Shown here: piece by piece, positions 36,197 through 45,173 of the stretch
How the letters are laid out: each line of letters starts with the position of its first letter
Position numbering within the stretch: the stretch's first letter is position 1
Origin: Chryseobacterium oryctis
GTDB lineage: Bacteria; Bacteroidota; Bacteroidia; Flavobacteriales; Weeksellaceae
Assembly: GCF_025971925.1 (NCBI RefSeq)
Contig: NZ_JAPDHV010000003.1
Location: 248,001 to 312,000, forward strand
Direction: 5' to 3'
Length of the DNA stretch: 64,000 nucleotides
Position numbers and translations under genes: made by a program
The notes under the pieces: model-generated
Told to the model about the DNA's origin: nothing
Seen by the model: only the letters and a program-made list of their open reading frames with translations
The model's database searches: none

Positions 36197-36306
36197 AATT
36201 TCGCCTTGCAAAACTAAGATTATTTTATAAATTTGTTTAGGCTTTGGTTTTAATATATCTTTTTAAAAATCCATTGCATTTTTTAACTCTAAAATATTTA
36301 ACAATT

Positions 36307-36606
36307 ATGTCTTTAGTAGAAGTAATAAAATCAGGAAATTATGAATTAATCGACGTTCGTGAACCAATGGAATTGGAAATGGACGGAAATATAGAAGGAG
36401 CTAAAAATATTCCGCTAGGTGAAGTAGAAGATAGAAAAGACGAGATTTTATCTGTAGAAAAACCTGTAATCCTATTCTGCAGAAGCGGAAACAGAAGCGG
36501 AAAAGCATTGGAATTTTTAAATTCTCAAGGCTTAAAAGACGGCTACAACGGTGGTGGCTGGGCTGAATTAAAAGCAAACTTAGACGCAAATCAAGGAACT
36601 TTTTAA
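36307..36606 (+). CDS. Single-domain rhodanese-like protein
   Basis: A 99-residue rhodanese domain with LIDVREPMELEMDGNIEGAKN-type N-terminal motif (about 15-35; Asp-Val-Arg-Glu-Pro), and the active-site loop CRSGNRSG (about 59-66, catalytic Cys), typical of the PspE/GlpE group of sulfur carriers. No signal peptide from ATG 36307, so cytoplasmic. An upstream in-frame codon at 36244 would add 21 residues without the family pattern. The HD-domain gene follows after 28 bases and may be co-transcribed. Confidence 0.88.
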   Translation: MSLVEVIKSGNYELIDVREPMELEMDGNIEGAKNIPLGEVEDRKDEILSVEKPVILFCRSGNRSGKALEFLNSQGLKDGYNGGGWAELKANLDANQGTF

Positions 36607-36634
36607 AGTTCCTTTTTTTATCTGAAAATTCATA

Positions 36635-37255
36635 ATGATGAATTTAAAAGAAAGATTTTTTCAGAATTGTAACCCTTTTACTCAGGACAAAAACCTTGTT
36701 GAAAGTTTATGGCTTGAAATTGAAGCAAAATATTCTGAAAAAGGAAGACATTATCACAATTTGCAGCATCTGGAAAATATGTCTTTAGAATTGGAGAATG
36801 TGAAATCCAATATTGTAAACTCTACAAACATTTCCTTTTCTATATTTTATCATGATATCATTTATAATGTTTCATCAAAATCCAATGAAGAGAAAAGCGC
36901 TGATTTTGCTACAGAAAGGCTTCAAAAACTGAATGTAAATCCATCCGACATTGAAAACGTTTACTATCAAATCTTAGCAACAAAAGCTCATCAAAAATCT
37001 GAGGATAATGATGTAAATTATCTTTTGGATGCTGACTTATCTGTTTTAGGGCAAGATAAAGCCATCTATTATGATTATACTCAAAAAATCAGAAAAGAAT
37101 ATTCTATTTATCCCGATATTCTTTATAAACCCGGAAGAAAAAAAGTTTTGAAACACTTTTTGGAACTAGAAAGTATTTTCAAAACAGATTATTTTAAAGA
37201 AAAATACGAAAAACAAGCAAAAGAAAACCTGCGTTTTGAATTAAAGATTTTATAA
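36635..37255 (+). CDS. HD-type predicted metal-dependent phosphohydrolase
   Basis: A 206-residue helical protein with GRHYHNLQHLENM (about 36-48), FYHDIIY (about 72-78, the HD pair) and SADFATERL, then LLDADLSVLG. This matches the small cytoplasmic HD family of the COG4339 type, expected to bind divalent metals and cleave a phosphate ester or nucleotide; the substrate is unknown. The start has two consecutive ATG codons (36635, 36638). Likely second gene of the rhodanese unit. Confidence 0.8.
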   Translation: MMNLKERFFQNCNPFTQDKNLVESLWLEIEAKYSEKGRHYHNLQHLENMSLELENVKSNIVNSTNISFSIFYHDIIYNVSSKSNEEKSADFATERLQKLNVNPSDIENVYYQILATKAHQKSEDNDVNYLLDADLSVLGQDKAIYYDYTQKIRKEYSIYPDILYKPGRKKVLKHFLELESIFKTDYFKEKYEKQAKENLRFELKIL

Positions 37256-37259
37256 CAAA

Positions 37260-37281
37260 AAAGTGAGCGAATGCCCACTTT
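37260..37281. terminator. Terminator between the HD-domain gene and the convergent hydrolase
   Basis: AAAGTG (37260-37265) and CACTTT (37276-37281) with an inner GC-GAAT-GC, flanked by A and T runs. Confidence 0.55.
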
Positions 37282-37306
37282 CTTTTATTTAAAAATTTCA
37301 GATATT

Positions 37307-38077
37307 CTATAATTGATTTTTGATGAACTCAACTGATTTTCCTAAAACTATATTTGGAATTTCTTTATGAGGTGTATGCCCGATATCAGGAATAATAAAT
37401 TTCTCAGCATTTCCGCTTACCTGAGCTACTGTTTTTTCTACTTGTTCTAAGGTTCCATATTCATCATTTTCACCCTGAATAAACAATAAAGGAGGCGTGA
37501 TATTTTTCAACAGATATTCAATATTCCATGTTTTGAAACGTTCGCTCAGCCATATTTCCGTCCAAGCTTTTACCATCATTTCGACTTTATCTCCATGATA
37601 TTTTTGCAATCTCTCAGGAAGATTAGTTGTTTGATAAGCTGTTAAAGCATCTTTTACCCCTTTTACCGTAATGTCTTCCACAAAAATATGTCCCGCTTCA
37701 CATATCAAAGCTTGTACTTTCTCAGGATATTTTGAAGCTGCTATTAAAGCTATTGTTCCTCCGTCACTGTGACCGAAGAGAATTACTTCATTGAGATTTA
37801 ATTCAATTAATAACTCGTTTAAAACATCAGCTTCTTTTTCCATGTAATCGTTTTCTCGCTCATGAGTAAGCATAGGATGAGACTTGCCATATCCTAACCT
37901 GTCATATACAAGAACATTACATTCTGTAGCCTGAGATAATTTTACAGGAAAATCTCTCCAAAGCTGTGTACAACCTAAAGAATCGTGCAAAAAAACAATT
38001 GTGGGTTTATTGGCAAAAGAGTTTTGGTATTCAATATAAAGTTTCTTTCCTTTAACATCAATGAGCCTTCCTTCCAT
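37307..38077 (-). CDS. Alpha/beta hydrolase
   Basis: A 256-residue cytoplasmic hydrolase with oxyanion-hole FLHDSLGC, nucleophile elbow GHSDGG (about 103-108), acid in GENDEYG and catalytic His in PDIGHTPHKE. Length and lid resemble esterases or C-C bond hydrolases of the 250-260-residue class. No signal peptide. It starts 15 bases after the flavin oxidoreductase gene on the same strand and is probably co-transcribed; together they may act on one xenobiotic or lipid-derived substrate, which is inference. Confidence 0.85.
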   Translation of the reverse strand: MEGRLIDVKGKKLYIEYQNSFANKPTIVFLHDSLGCTQLWRDFPVKLSQATECNVLVYDRLGYGKSHPMLTHERENDYMEKEADVLNELLIELNLNEVILFGHSDGGTIALIAASKYPEKVQALICEAGHIFVEDITVKGVKDALTAYQTTNLPERLQKYHGDKVEMMVKAWTEIWLSERFKTWNIEYLLKNITPPLLFIQGENDEYGTLEQVEKTVAQVSGNAEKFIIPDIGHTPHKEIPNIVLGKSVEFIKNQL

Positions 38078-38092
38078 TTAAATTAACTTTAA

Positions 38093-39082
38093 CTATAAAC
38101 TAGGATTATTTGCTTCTCTAAATTCTCTCAATAAATTATTAAAAACAGTTTCTACAGGTAAAATTTCATCAATTAGAGCAGAAACCTGACCAATTTCTAA
38201 TTCGCCTTCTTCCAAATCTCCTTCAAACATCCCTTTTTTAGCTCTTGCTCTTCCCAAAGTTTGAATTAAAGTTTCTTTATTTCTTCCCGTATTATAAATT
38301 TCTTCTAATTCATTAAAAAACTTATTTTTCACCAATCTCACAGGAGCCAGTTCTTTCAAGGTTAAATGAGTATCCCCTTCCTGAAGTTCTTTGATTTTAT
38401 TTTTCCAATTATCGTGTGAACTAGCTTCTAGAGTTGCCGCAAAGCGAGAACCAATCTGAACTCCATCTGCTCCCAAAACCATTGCTGCCTTTATCTGAGA
38501 ACCCAAGCCAATTCCTCCTGCTGCAATTAAAGGTTTAGAGATATGTTTTCTCACATTAGGAATAAGGCACAAAGTTGTCGTTTCGTCTCTTCCGTTATGG
38601 CCTCCAGCTTCAAAACCTTCCGCCACAACCGCATCTACACCTGCATCTTCACATTTCATTGCAAATTTGGTGGAAGAAACCACATGAGCAACTTTCAAAC
38701 CTTCTTTTTGTAGAATTTCTGTATATGTTTTCGGATTTCCTGCAGAAGTAAAAACAATTTTCACCCCTTCTTCTAAAATAATTTGAATAACTTCATCCAG
38801 ATTAGGATAAAGCATTGGAACGTTTACTCCAAAAGGTTTATCTGTAGCCTGCTTACATTTTTGAATATTTTCTCTTAAAATATCAGGATACATACTTCCT
38901 GCCCCAATTAAACCCAATCCACCACAATTCGACACCGCCGAAGCCAGTCTCCATCCGGAATGCCAAATCATTCCTCCCTGAATAATGGGATATTGTATAT
39001 TGAAAAGTTGCGTTATTCTATTTTGATTTTCCTGCATCTCATGAAGTTTTTTAGCTGAATTAAAATCTATAAAGTTGCCCAT
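38093..39082 (-). CDS. Nitronate monooxygenase / FabK-like flavin oxidoreductase
   Basis: A 329-residue FMN-binding TIM-barrel protein. YPIIQGGMIWHSGWRLA is near the N-terminus, and AEGFEAGGHNGRDETTT (about 171-187) carries the His typical of nitronate monooxygenases and FabK enoyl reductases, followed by GGIGLGSQIKAAMVLGADG and the phosphate-binding GSRFA. The two families cannot be separated by eye. Start 39082 gives a 22-residue extension before the core; Met 39037 is an alternative. Adjacent to the hydrolase downstream. Confidence 0.85.
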   Translation of the reverse strand: MGNFIDFNSAKKLHEMQENQNRITQLFNIQYPIIQGGMIWHSGWRLASAVSNCGGLGLIGAGSMYPDILRENIQKCKQATDKPFGVNVPMLYPNLDEVIQIILEEGVKIVFTSAGNPKTYTEILQKEGLKVAHVVSSTKFAMKCEDAGVDAVVAEGFEAGGHNGRDETTTLCLIPNVRKHISKPLIAAGGIGLGSQIKAAMVLGADGVQIGSRFAATLEASSHDNWKNKIKELQEGDTHLTLKELAPVRLVKNKFFNELEEIYNTGRNKETLIQTLGRARAKKGMFEGDLEEGELEIGQVSALIDEILPVETVFNNLLREFREANNPSL

Positions 39083-39138
39083 ACTGTAAAAATACTAAAA
39101 ACATAGATTTTATAATATTTTTCGAAACCTTTTTACAT

Positions 39139-39168
39139 AAAAAACCTTCAGAATTCTGAAGGTTTTTT
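39139..39168 (-). terminator. Terminator of the SurA-like chaperone gene
   Basis: A perfect palindrome of 30 bases centred between 39153 and 39154 (AAAAAACCTTCAGAA and its complement). Confidence 0.75.
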
Positions 39169-39171
39169 ATT

Positions 39172-40542
39172 TTATTTTTTGATTGCGTCTTTCTTCCAGC
39201 TTCCTTTCAGGTTACATGAATCGTAGCGTCCGTCAATTGAAATAAAGGTTGTCGGTAATTTTGAATTTACAAACTTATCAACCATTTCTCCTTTCTTCTT
39301 ATTAAGAGCCATTTGCTTGATTCTGTCATAATCTGTTTCAAGCGTAATCTGGTGTGCAGGAATCACATCTTCAATCTTAATGATTTTCACCACTTTTCTT
39401 TGTCTTTCATCTACATCATCAAAAGCTGTTGTAATATCCCCTTTGTTTAAACCTGCTAATTCGTAACTGATTGTTCCCGGAACAGTTTCTCTTTCAATTT
39501 TACTTGAACCATCAGAACCTGTAATCACACCTCCGTTAAACTTTGTTCTTTTATCGTCTGAGAATTTAAACGCAGCATCTTTAAATGTCATTTTACCTTC
39601 AATAATAAGACCTCTGATGCTATCTAATTTTGCTTTAGCCGTTTTAATTTCATCTTCTGTAGGTGTAGCCTTTAAGAGGATATGCCTTGCATCATACTGC
39701 TTTCCTGATTTTTTCACTAATTGAATTAGGTGATATCCGAATTCAGATTCAACAGGTTCAGAGATTTCTCCTTCCTGAAGATTGAGAGCTGTCGCCTCAA
39801 ATGATTTTACCATCTGACCTTTAGAAATATTCTTATAAAGTCCTCCATTTGCTGTGGAACCTTCATCTTCCGAATAAATTCTTGCCTGGCTTTCAAAAGT
39901 TTCACCTCCCTGAATATCCTGCTTTATTTTATTTAATCTATTAATAAGTTCCTGTTTATGAGCTTCTGTAAGCTTAGGAGTCATTTCAATCTGAGCCAAA
40001 GAAATTTCGTCTTTAATTTCCGGAAGTTGAGTTTTATATTGATTATAAAAATCGGTTACTTCATTCGGTGTAACGTCTGCTTTCTCTGTAATTCTTTGAT
40101 ATTTTGCCTGCCCGTAATAAGTATCAGTATCAATTTTCTCAATAGCATTCTTCATTTCATAACCAGTTCTGAATTTATATGCCGTTAACATCGTTTTTTC
40201 ATCAGGAAACTGAGAAAGTAACTGCTTATATTTAGCATTAGCCTGTTCTTTAATTGCGGCAGAACGGTTTTCTATCAGCGTATCTTTTTTTGCCTCGTAT
40301 ACAAGAAGTTTATTGCTAAGAAGATTTTCAAGGAAATCACACTTACCCATATTAGAAGCTCCCTGCTGTTTTGCATAATTCATCTGTTCATTAACATCAG
40401 ATTCCAAAACAATCTCATCACCAATTACAGCAGCAATACCATCCACTAACTCCCCTGGTTTTAGCTGAGCTTTCATGCTATTTGTAGCAAATAACATTAC
40501 GAAAATTCCAAAAAGAAAAGTGACTTTTAGTTTATTTATCAT
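39172..40542 (-). CDS. SurA-like periplasmic peptidyl-prolyl isomerase/chaperone
   Basis: A 456-residue exported protein: signal peptide (about 1-25, ending MKAQ), a SurA N-terminal helical domain (about 30-165, with DGIAAVIGDEIVLESDV), and two parvulin-type PpiC domains (about 175-275, 280-385; EFGYHLIQLVKK and DARHILLKATP). A short C-terminal segment follows. It helps fold outer-membrane proteins in the periplasm. It lies downstream of the PfkB kinase gene on the same strand with an 87-base gap. Confidence 0.9.
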   Translation of the reverse strand: MINKLKVTFLFGIFVMLFATNSMKAQLKPGELVDGIAAVIGDEIVLESDVNEQMNYAKQQGASNMGKCDFLENLLSNKLLVYEAKKDTLIENRSAAIKEQANAKYKQLLSQFPDEKTMLTAYKFRTGYEMKNAIEKIDTDTYYGQAKYQRITEKADVTPNEVTDFYNQYKTQLPEIKDEISLAQIEMTPKLTEAHKQELINRLNKIKQDIQGGETFESQARIYSEDEGSTANGGLYKNISKGQMVKSFEATALNLQEGEISEPVESEFGYHLIQLVKKSGKQYDARHILLKATPTEDEIKTAKAKLDSIRGLIIEGKMTFKDAAFKFSDDKRTKFNGGVITGSDGSSKIERETVPGTISYELAGLNKGDITTAFDDVDERQRKVVKIIKIEDVIPAHQITLETDYDRIKQMALNKKKGEMVDKFVNSKLPTTFISIDGRYDSCNLKGSWKKDAIKK

Positions 40543-40629
40543 TTTACTATTTTAAACAAGTTGCAAATTTAGAATTCTTAACGAATTTCACTAAATTTTT
40601 TATTATAAATATTTCTTAAAAAGACTTAT

Positions 40630-41553
40630 TTATTGCAGTTCAACATCAAATGTTGTTAATTCTTTAAATTGTCTCAATCTACGGAACATATCAGATTCGG
40701 TAACCTCCTGAATTCTTTCAGTACCGAATTTCTCAACCGTATAAGAAGCCATTGCAGAACCTACTATTAAAGCAGACTTCATGGTTTCGAAGTCAAATTT
40801 ACCTTTTTTAGCCAAATAAGCAGCAAAACCACCTGCAAATGTATCACCGGCTCCTGTTGGATCAAAAACTTCTTCCAAAGGCAATGCAGGAAGTGCAAAT
40901 ACTTTATTATCATGGAAAAGTAAAGCTCCGTGCTCTCCTTTTTTAATGATAACATATTTAGGCCCCATTGTATGAATCTTTTTAGCAGCTTTTACTAAAG
41001 AATACTCTCCTGAAAGCTGTCTTGCTTCTTCATCGTTAATGGTAATCACATCTGTTTTAGCAATCATATCCATCAAAATATCCCAAGCAGAATCCATCCA
41101 GAAATTCATAGTATCCAAAATAACTAATTTTGGACGCTCATTCATTTTTTCAAGAACTGATAATTGTACTCCAGGATGAAGATTTCCCAGTAATAAAATT
41201 TCAGCATCCTGCATAGAATCAGGAATTTTAGGATCAAAATTTTCTAAAACGTTTACTTCTGTAACTAAAGTATCTCTTGAGTTTAGATCGTTGTGATATT
41301 TCCCAGACCAAAAGAAAGTTTTCCCGTCTTTTACAATCTCAATACCTTCGATATTTACATCTCTGTTTGTCAACATATCAAGATGCTCTTGTGGGAAATC
41401 TCCTCCTACAACGGAAACAATTCCAGATTTTACTCCCAAAATAGATGAAGTAATACCTATGTAAGTAGCAGCTCCTCCTAAAATCTTATCTGTTTTACCA
41501 AATGGTGTTTCGATTGCATCAAATGCAACGCTTCCAACAACTAAAAGTTTCAT
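40630..41553 (-). CDS. PfkB-family carbohydrate kinase
   Basis: A 307-residue sugar or nucleoside kinase of the ribokinase fold: KILGGAATYIGI near residue 24 (first PfkB signature), a middle TINDEEARQLSGEY, and DPTGAGDTFAGGFAAYLA (second signature, with the catalytic Asp and anion hole). The substrate cannot be deduced; the gene sits in a conserved stretch with gldD and SurA-like genes rather than sugar-uptake genes, so a housekeeping nucleoside or sugar is possible. Follows gldD by 28 bases. Confidence 0.9.
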   Translation of the reverse strand: MKLLVVGSVAFDAIETPFGKTDKILGGAATYIGITSSILGVKSGIVSVVGGDFPQEHLDMLTNRDVNIEGIEIVKDGKTFFWSGKYHNDLNSRDTLVTEVNVLENFDPKIPDSMQDAEILLLGNLHPGVQLSVLEKMNERPKLVILDTMNFWMDSAWDILMDMIAKTDVITINDEEARQLSGEYSLVKAAKKIHTMGPKYVIIKKGEHGALLFHDNKVFALPALPLEEVFDPTGAGDTFAGGFAAYLAKKGKFDFETMKSALIVGSAMASYTVEKFGTERIQEVTESDMFRRLRQFKELTTFDVELQ

Positions 41554-41581
41554 ATTTTTTTCAAAGTATATTTAAAAGTAA

Positions 41582-42139
41582 TTAATTTTTCCATTCAAAA
41601 GTGTCTAGCAAATGCTTCATATCGTTTTTGATATAATTTACCGCCGGAGCCAAAGAATCGGGTTTTGGTCGAGTGTTGAAATATAAATAAGCTGTCACAA
41701 AATGTTTCGTACTATCTGTAATATAAAATTGCAGATTAGAAGCACTCTGACCTTTCAGCTCATAAAAATTCCCATAAACTTTTTTCTCAGGATATTCAAA
41801 TGATTTTGTATCTATTGAACTTGCTTTAATGGTATGTTCATAAACCATTTTTTCAGCCTCTTTGATGTGATCTTTAAAGTCATTCTGTATCGGATAATAT
41901 GTTACAAAAACTTTGGCCTTCATTTTAGGATAATTCAGATAATACCAACAAGGCTTTTTTGCATCTGTAATTTTAGCAAAATCTGAATATTCAAATGTAT
42001 AGGCACAATTGTTTTCAAACTTCTGATATTTCGGAGACGGATATTCTAAACGCAATTCTCCATAAGGCTTGGGAATAGCTTCTTTTCCACAAGACAAAAG
42101 CATGAGTGTAACAAAAATAAAAATGACTTTTTTAATCAT
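41582..42139 (-). CDS. gldD: GldD, gliding-motility-associated lipoprotein
   Basis: A 185-residue lipoprotein: MIKKVIFIFVTLMLLSC carries the lipobox (acylated Cys17). The mature part has KPYGELRLEYPSPKYQKF, CAYTFEYSDF and CWYYLNYPKM, the recognised GldD pattern. In Flavobacterium johnsoniae GldD is needed for gliding and type IX secretion. Chryseobacterium species are usually non-gliding but keep type IX secretion, so a secretion role is likely. ATG 42139 is preferred because it gives a normal lipoprotein signal. In F. johnsoniae gldE precedes gldD; here mutY comes directly before it. Confidence 0.9.
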   Translation of the reverse strand: MIKKVIFIFVTLMLLSCGKEAIPKPYGELRLEYPSPKYQKFENNCAYTFEYSDFAKITDAKKPCWYYLNYPKMKAKVFVTYYPIQNDFKDHIKEAEKMVYEHTIKASSIDTKSFEYPEKKVYGNFYELKGQSASNLQFYITDSTKHFVTAYLYFNTRPKPDSLAPAVNYIKNDMKHLLDTFEWKN

Positions 42140-42183
42140 TTTGCAAAAGTACAAATTAGATTTCAGATTTCGGGAGACAAATT

Positions 42184-43218
42184 TCAGTCTTTCAACGAGT
42201 TTTGAATATAGTTTTCTAAAGGTTTCGGAAAAGATTTTTCCTGAGAAGCATCAAAATCAGTAATGAAACATTCATTTTTAGCTATAAAATCACTCCAAAC
42301 CGATCTGGAAGTCACCTCAACATTTGCTATTTCTATATTCAGATTTTTATGTGTAAGTTTATGATTTACAGTTTTAATATTCTTTATGAAAGGTTCTAAA
42401 TCTGCTGTAATAGAAGGTAAAAATTCAAATAATTTTTTCCAGATAAAATCATCTTTTCTCTGCTGAATCAAAAACTGACCATTCCTATGAACAAAATAAT
42501 ACTTCAAATGCAAATCTTCAGCTTTTACTTTTTTTGTTTTGACAGGTAATTCGGAAGTTTTATTTGAAGAAAAAGCCAAACATTCTTCATTGATTGGACA
42601 CTCTCCGCAAACAGGATTTTTAGGTTTACAAATTTCTGAGCCCAAATCCATCATCGCCTGATTAAAATCACCTACATTTTCAGGCAAAATCAAATGAGCC
42701 AATTCTGAAAAATAGCTAAACGCTTTTGTGCTTGAAATATCAAAATCATCAGCAAAAAGTCTACTCAAAACTCGATAAAAATTACCATCGATTGCCGGAA
42801 TCTTACCATCAAAACAAATACTTGAAACCGCAGCTGCTGTATACTTCCCTACTCCTCTCAATTTTAGAATTTCATCATATTGATTAGGAAAAACACCATG
42901 ATAATCGTCCATGATTTGTTTAGCAGCTTTATGTACATTGATAGCTCTGGAATAATATCCCAAACCCTTCCAATACAGCAAAACCTCATCTTCCTTAGCT
43001 TCCGCCAACGTTTTTACATCGGGAAATCTTTTAATGAAATTATTATAATGATTCAATCCCTGATTAATTCTCGTTTGCTGAAAAACTATTTCACAAATCC
43101 AAATTTTATATGGGTCTTTTGTTTGTCGAAAAGGTAAATCTCTTCCATTATTCTTATACCAAATCAGGAGCTTATTCCCGACATGAAGAAAATCTGTGTT
43201 TATTTTATTCTTTTTCAA
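42184..43218 (-). CDS. mutY: A/G-specific adenine glycosylase
   Basis: A 344-residue base-excision repair enzyme removing adenine opposite 8-oxoguanine. It has the catalytic Glu in WICEIVFQQTR, the helix-hairpin-helix LRGVGKYTAAAV, the catalytic Asp in PAIDGNFYRVLSR, and the 4Fe-4S ligands C-x6-C-x2-C-x5-C in CKPKNPVCGECPINEEC. A C-terminal NUDIX-like domain (about 225-344) recognises 8-oxoG. It is followed by gldD on the same strand after 45 bases. Confidence 0.95.
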   Translation of the reverse strand: MKKNKINTDFLHVGNKLLIWYKNNGRDLPFRQTKDPYKIWICEIVFQQTRINQGLNHYNNFIKRFPDVKTLAEAKEDEVLLYWKGLGYYSRAINVHKAAKQIMDDYHGVFPNQYDEILKLRGVGKYTAAAVSSICFDGKIPAIDGNFYRVLSRLFADDFDISSTKAFSYFSELAHLILPENVGDFNQAMMDLGSEICKPKNPVCGECPINEECLAFSSNKTSELPVKTKKVKAEDLHLKYYFVHRNGQFLIQQRKDDFIWKKLFEFLPSITADLEPFIKNIKTVNHKLTHKNLNIEIANVEVTSRSVWSDFIAKNECFITDFDASQEKSFPKPLENYIQNSLKD

Positions 43219-43251
43219 AAATCCGTTTCATTTTATGGTACAAATATATAT

Positions 43252-43725
43252 TTATTTTTTTTTCTTCTTCACAGAATATACTGGTGCTCCTTTCAACCAC
43301 TGATATTTTATTTTCTTCTCCTCGGCTATAAAGCGAAACCCTTTCAGTTTTTCAAGAAAAACGTACGAAGAATCTTTATCAATTTTTAACTTTTGAGTTG
43401 AAAGAATTTCAATCGGGAAATGAACTATTGAATCACGTGTTGTTTTTAGAATATTGCCTGAATTAATTTTATAAATAAAAATAGATTTTCCACGCCCCGA
43501 AGAGCTATCAATAAGTTTTATCTCTGAAGTTGAAAAAACCATATCACTATTGTCAAAAGCCTCATCTTCACTCATTACATAAGCCTGATTTTCTGATTTT
43601 TCATCCTCAAAAAGGTCAACTTTATATTCATCCGGTCTCTGATATCTTTTTTCACAACTCAATAAAAAAAGTGCATAAAAAACATACAAAAAACAACAAA
43701 AACTAGCATTAACTTTTAATTTCAT
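43252..43725 (-). CDS. Lipoprotein downstream of the T6SS sheath genes (possible TssQ-like)
   Basis: A 157-residue protein starting at ATG 43725 with a lipoprotein signal (hydrophobic FCCFLYVFYALFLLSC, lipidated Cys about residue 24), then an acidic segment rich in Glu and Asp, and a basic Lys-rich end. An upstream extension to 43845 would run through the tssC terminator and is unlikely. Bacteroidota T6SSiii loci encode small lipoprotein subunits, and its place behind tssB-tssC suggests such a role, but I cannot confirm the family. A hairpin lies between it and tssC, so read-through would be partial. Confidence 0.6.
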   Translation of the reverse strand: MKLKVNASFCCFLYVFYALFLLSCEKRYQRPDEYKVDLFEDEKSENQAYVMSEDEAFDNSDMVFSTSEIKLIDSSSGRGKSIFIYKINSGNILKTTRDSIVHFPIEILSTQKLKIDKDSSYVFLEKLKGFRFIAEEKKIKYQWLKGAPVYSVKKKKK

Positions 43726-43739
43726 AAGACTATGTATAA

Positions 43740-43768
43740 AAAAACCGATGTAAAGTGCATCGGTTTTT
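43740..43768 (-). terminator. Terminator after tssC
   Basis: AAAAACCGATG (43740-43750) pairs with CATCGGTTTTT (43758-43768), loop TAAAGTG, between tssC and the lipoprotein gene. Confidence 0.7.
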
Positions 43769-43789
43769 AGTTTTATAATTTGTATTAGA

Positions 43790-45151
43790 TTAATCTTGAA
43801 GATATTCAGCATCCCATTCATTACCATCATCACCTTTATGTCCATCCAATTTAATAACGAAACTTTTTGTAGGGAAATATGGAGTTAAACGAATATCTAA
43901 CCAAACTCTGTCTTTATTCACTTTATCCTGTTCAAAACGAACAATTTTGAATTTCTCAATCAATTTATCCGGACCTTTAATTCCGTCAAGGAAAGTTACG
44001 ATTTGTCTTCTCAAATCATCTTCATTCTTGGCGTTCCAGTTTTCAAAAGCTCTTCTGTTTAAGAAATCTAATAAAACTTTAGTTACGTAATCGAATACAC
44101 GAACAACGGAATACGTCTGAAGCCCTATATTATCTCCCGTAAATAATGTTTTAGCAGAGAAGGCCATGATTTTTCCATATTCATTAACCATAGGAACCAA
44201 TCCCATTTTTTCCAGCTGAGAGATTTCGCTTTTCTTTAATTCGAATTTTACGGCATCTACCTCGTTAATATTACCGTGTTTTTTACCTGCAGCAACCTGA
44301 GACATCAAAGTTTTATGAATTTTACCTGCCAATGAAGTTGAAGGTGGAAGTTCTACGTTTTCTTCTTCTCCTACTTCTTCTGCTTTTCCACGACCTACAA
44401 GCCAATTACACGTCATGATTACGTTACTTCTATGAAGTTCACCACCTGTAAGATTCGCTGAGTGGAATAAATCTACAACATCATCCGGTTTATCAAGGTT
44501 TGCAAAGTCTGTAACCATCATTACTTTGTTTTCGTTACAGATTTTCGCCCATTTTTCAATAACTTTATTTGAACCTAAATACCCCGGAATTGCAAGAATA
44601 GAATAGTTATCTCTAAGATCTAATCTATCATAATAACTTTTGAATTCCTCTGCAATTGCATCAATAAAAAGTGGATTATCTAAGTCAGAAACCTGCTCCA
44701 AACTTGCATTTACAATGCTTACATTATCTACTTTGTCAAGCTCTGTATTTTTGTAAAACTGCGCTACCGTTCTATAGTTAGTTTCTAACTGACGAACTGC
44801 GTCTAATGTATTTTTAAGATTGCTTTTAAGATTCTGTTCTGCCTGTTGTGCTTTATTTTTGCATATGTCAGCCATTTTATCAGCAGATTCATTTTGCTCT
44901 AAAAGGCTTACCCAAAGGTTTATTTTTTGAAGAAGTTCTTTTCTTTCGTCTGATTTGTTATTATCGTTGAGGAAGATTTCTTTTCTTGCTTTTCTTGTCG
45001 GGTTCATATTGGCAATGCCATCTACAACAGATTCAACAAAACCAAAACCACCTATTTTATTAAGCTCAGCAAGCGGATTACCTTTTGGCTTCCCTGTATG
45101 CTGCTGTTGCCCTTGCTGCTGATTTTCAGCTGCCTGTAATTTACTATCCAT
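43790..45151 (-). CDS. tssC: TssC, large sheath subunit of a Bacteroidota type VI secretion system (T6SSiii)
   Basis: A 453-residue cytoplasmic protein. The N-terminal 35 residues are Gln/Gly/Pro-rich, then a helical region with FLNDNNKSDERKELLQK, and a core with SILAIPGYLGSNKVIEKW, NVIMTCNWLVGRGKA and a C-terminal sheath strand DKVNKDRVWLDIRLTPYFPT. I recognise the Bacteroidota T6SS sheath family. With TssB it would form the contractile sheath that propels the Hcp tube. tssB starts 22 bases upstream. No Hcp, VgrG, ClpV, baseplate or membrane-complex gene is in the window. Confidence 0.85.
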   Translation of the reverse strand: MDSKLQAAENQQQGQQQHTGKPKGNPLAELNKIGGFGFVESVVDGIANMNPTRKARKEIFLNDNNKSDERKELLQKINLWVSLLEQNESADKMADICKNKAQQAEQNLKSNLKNTLDAVRQLETNYRTVAQFYKNTELDKVDNVSIVNASLEQVSDLDNPLFIDAIAEEFKSYYDRLDLRDNYSILAIPGYLGSNKVIEKWAKICNENKVMMVTDFANLDKPDDVVDLFHSANLTGGELHRSNVIMTCNWLVGRGKAEEVGEEENVELPPSTSLAGKIHKTLMSQVAAGKKHGNINEVDAVKFELKKSEISQLEKMGLVPMVNEYGKIMAFSAKTLFTGDNIGLQTYSVVRVFDYVTKVLLDFLNRRAFENWNAKNEDDLRRQIVTFLDGIKGPDKLIEKFKIVRFEQDKVNKDRVWLDIRLTPYFPTKSFVIKLDGHKGDDGNEWDAEYLQD

Positions 45152-45173
45152 GATTTAATGTAAAGTCTTAAGA

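Noticed and set aside
43726..43845. Upstream extension of the lipoprotein behind tssC
   Set aside because: It would run through the tssC terminator and hide the lipoprotein signal.
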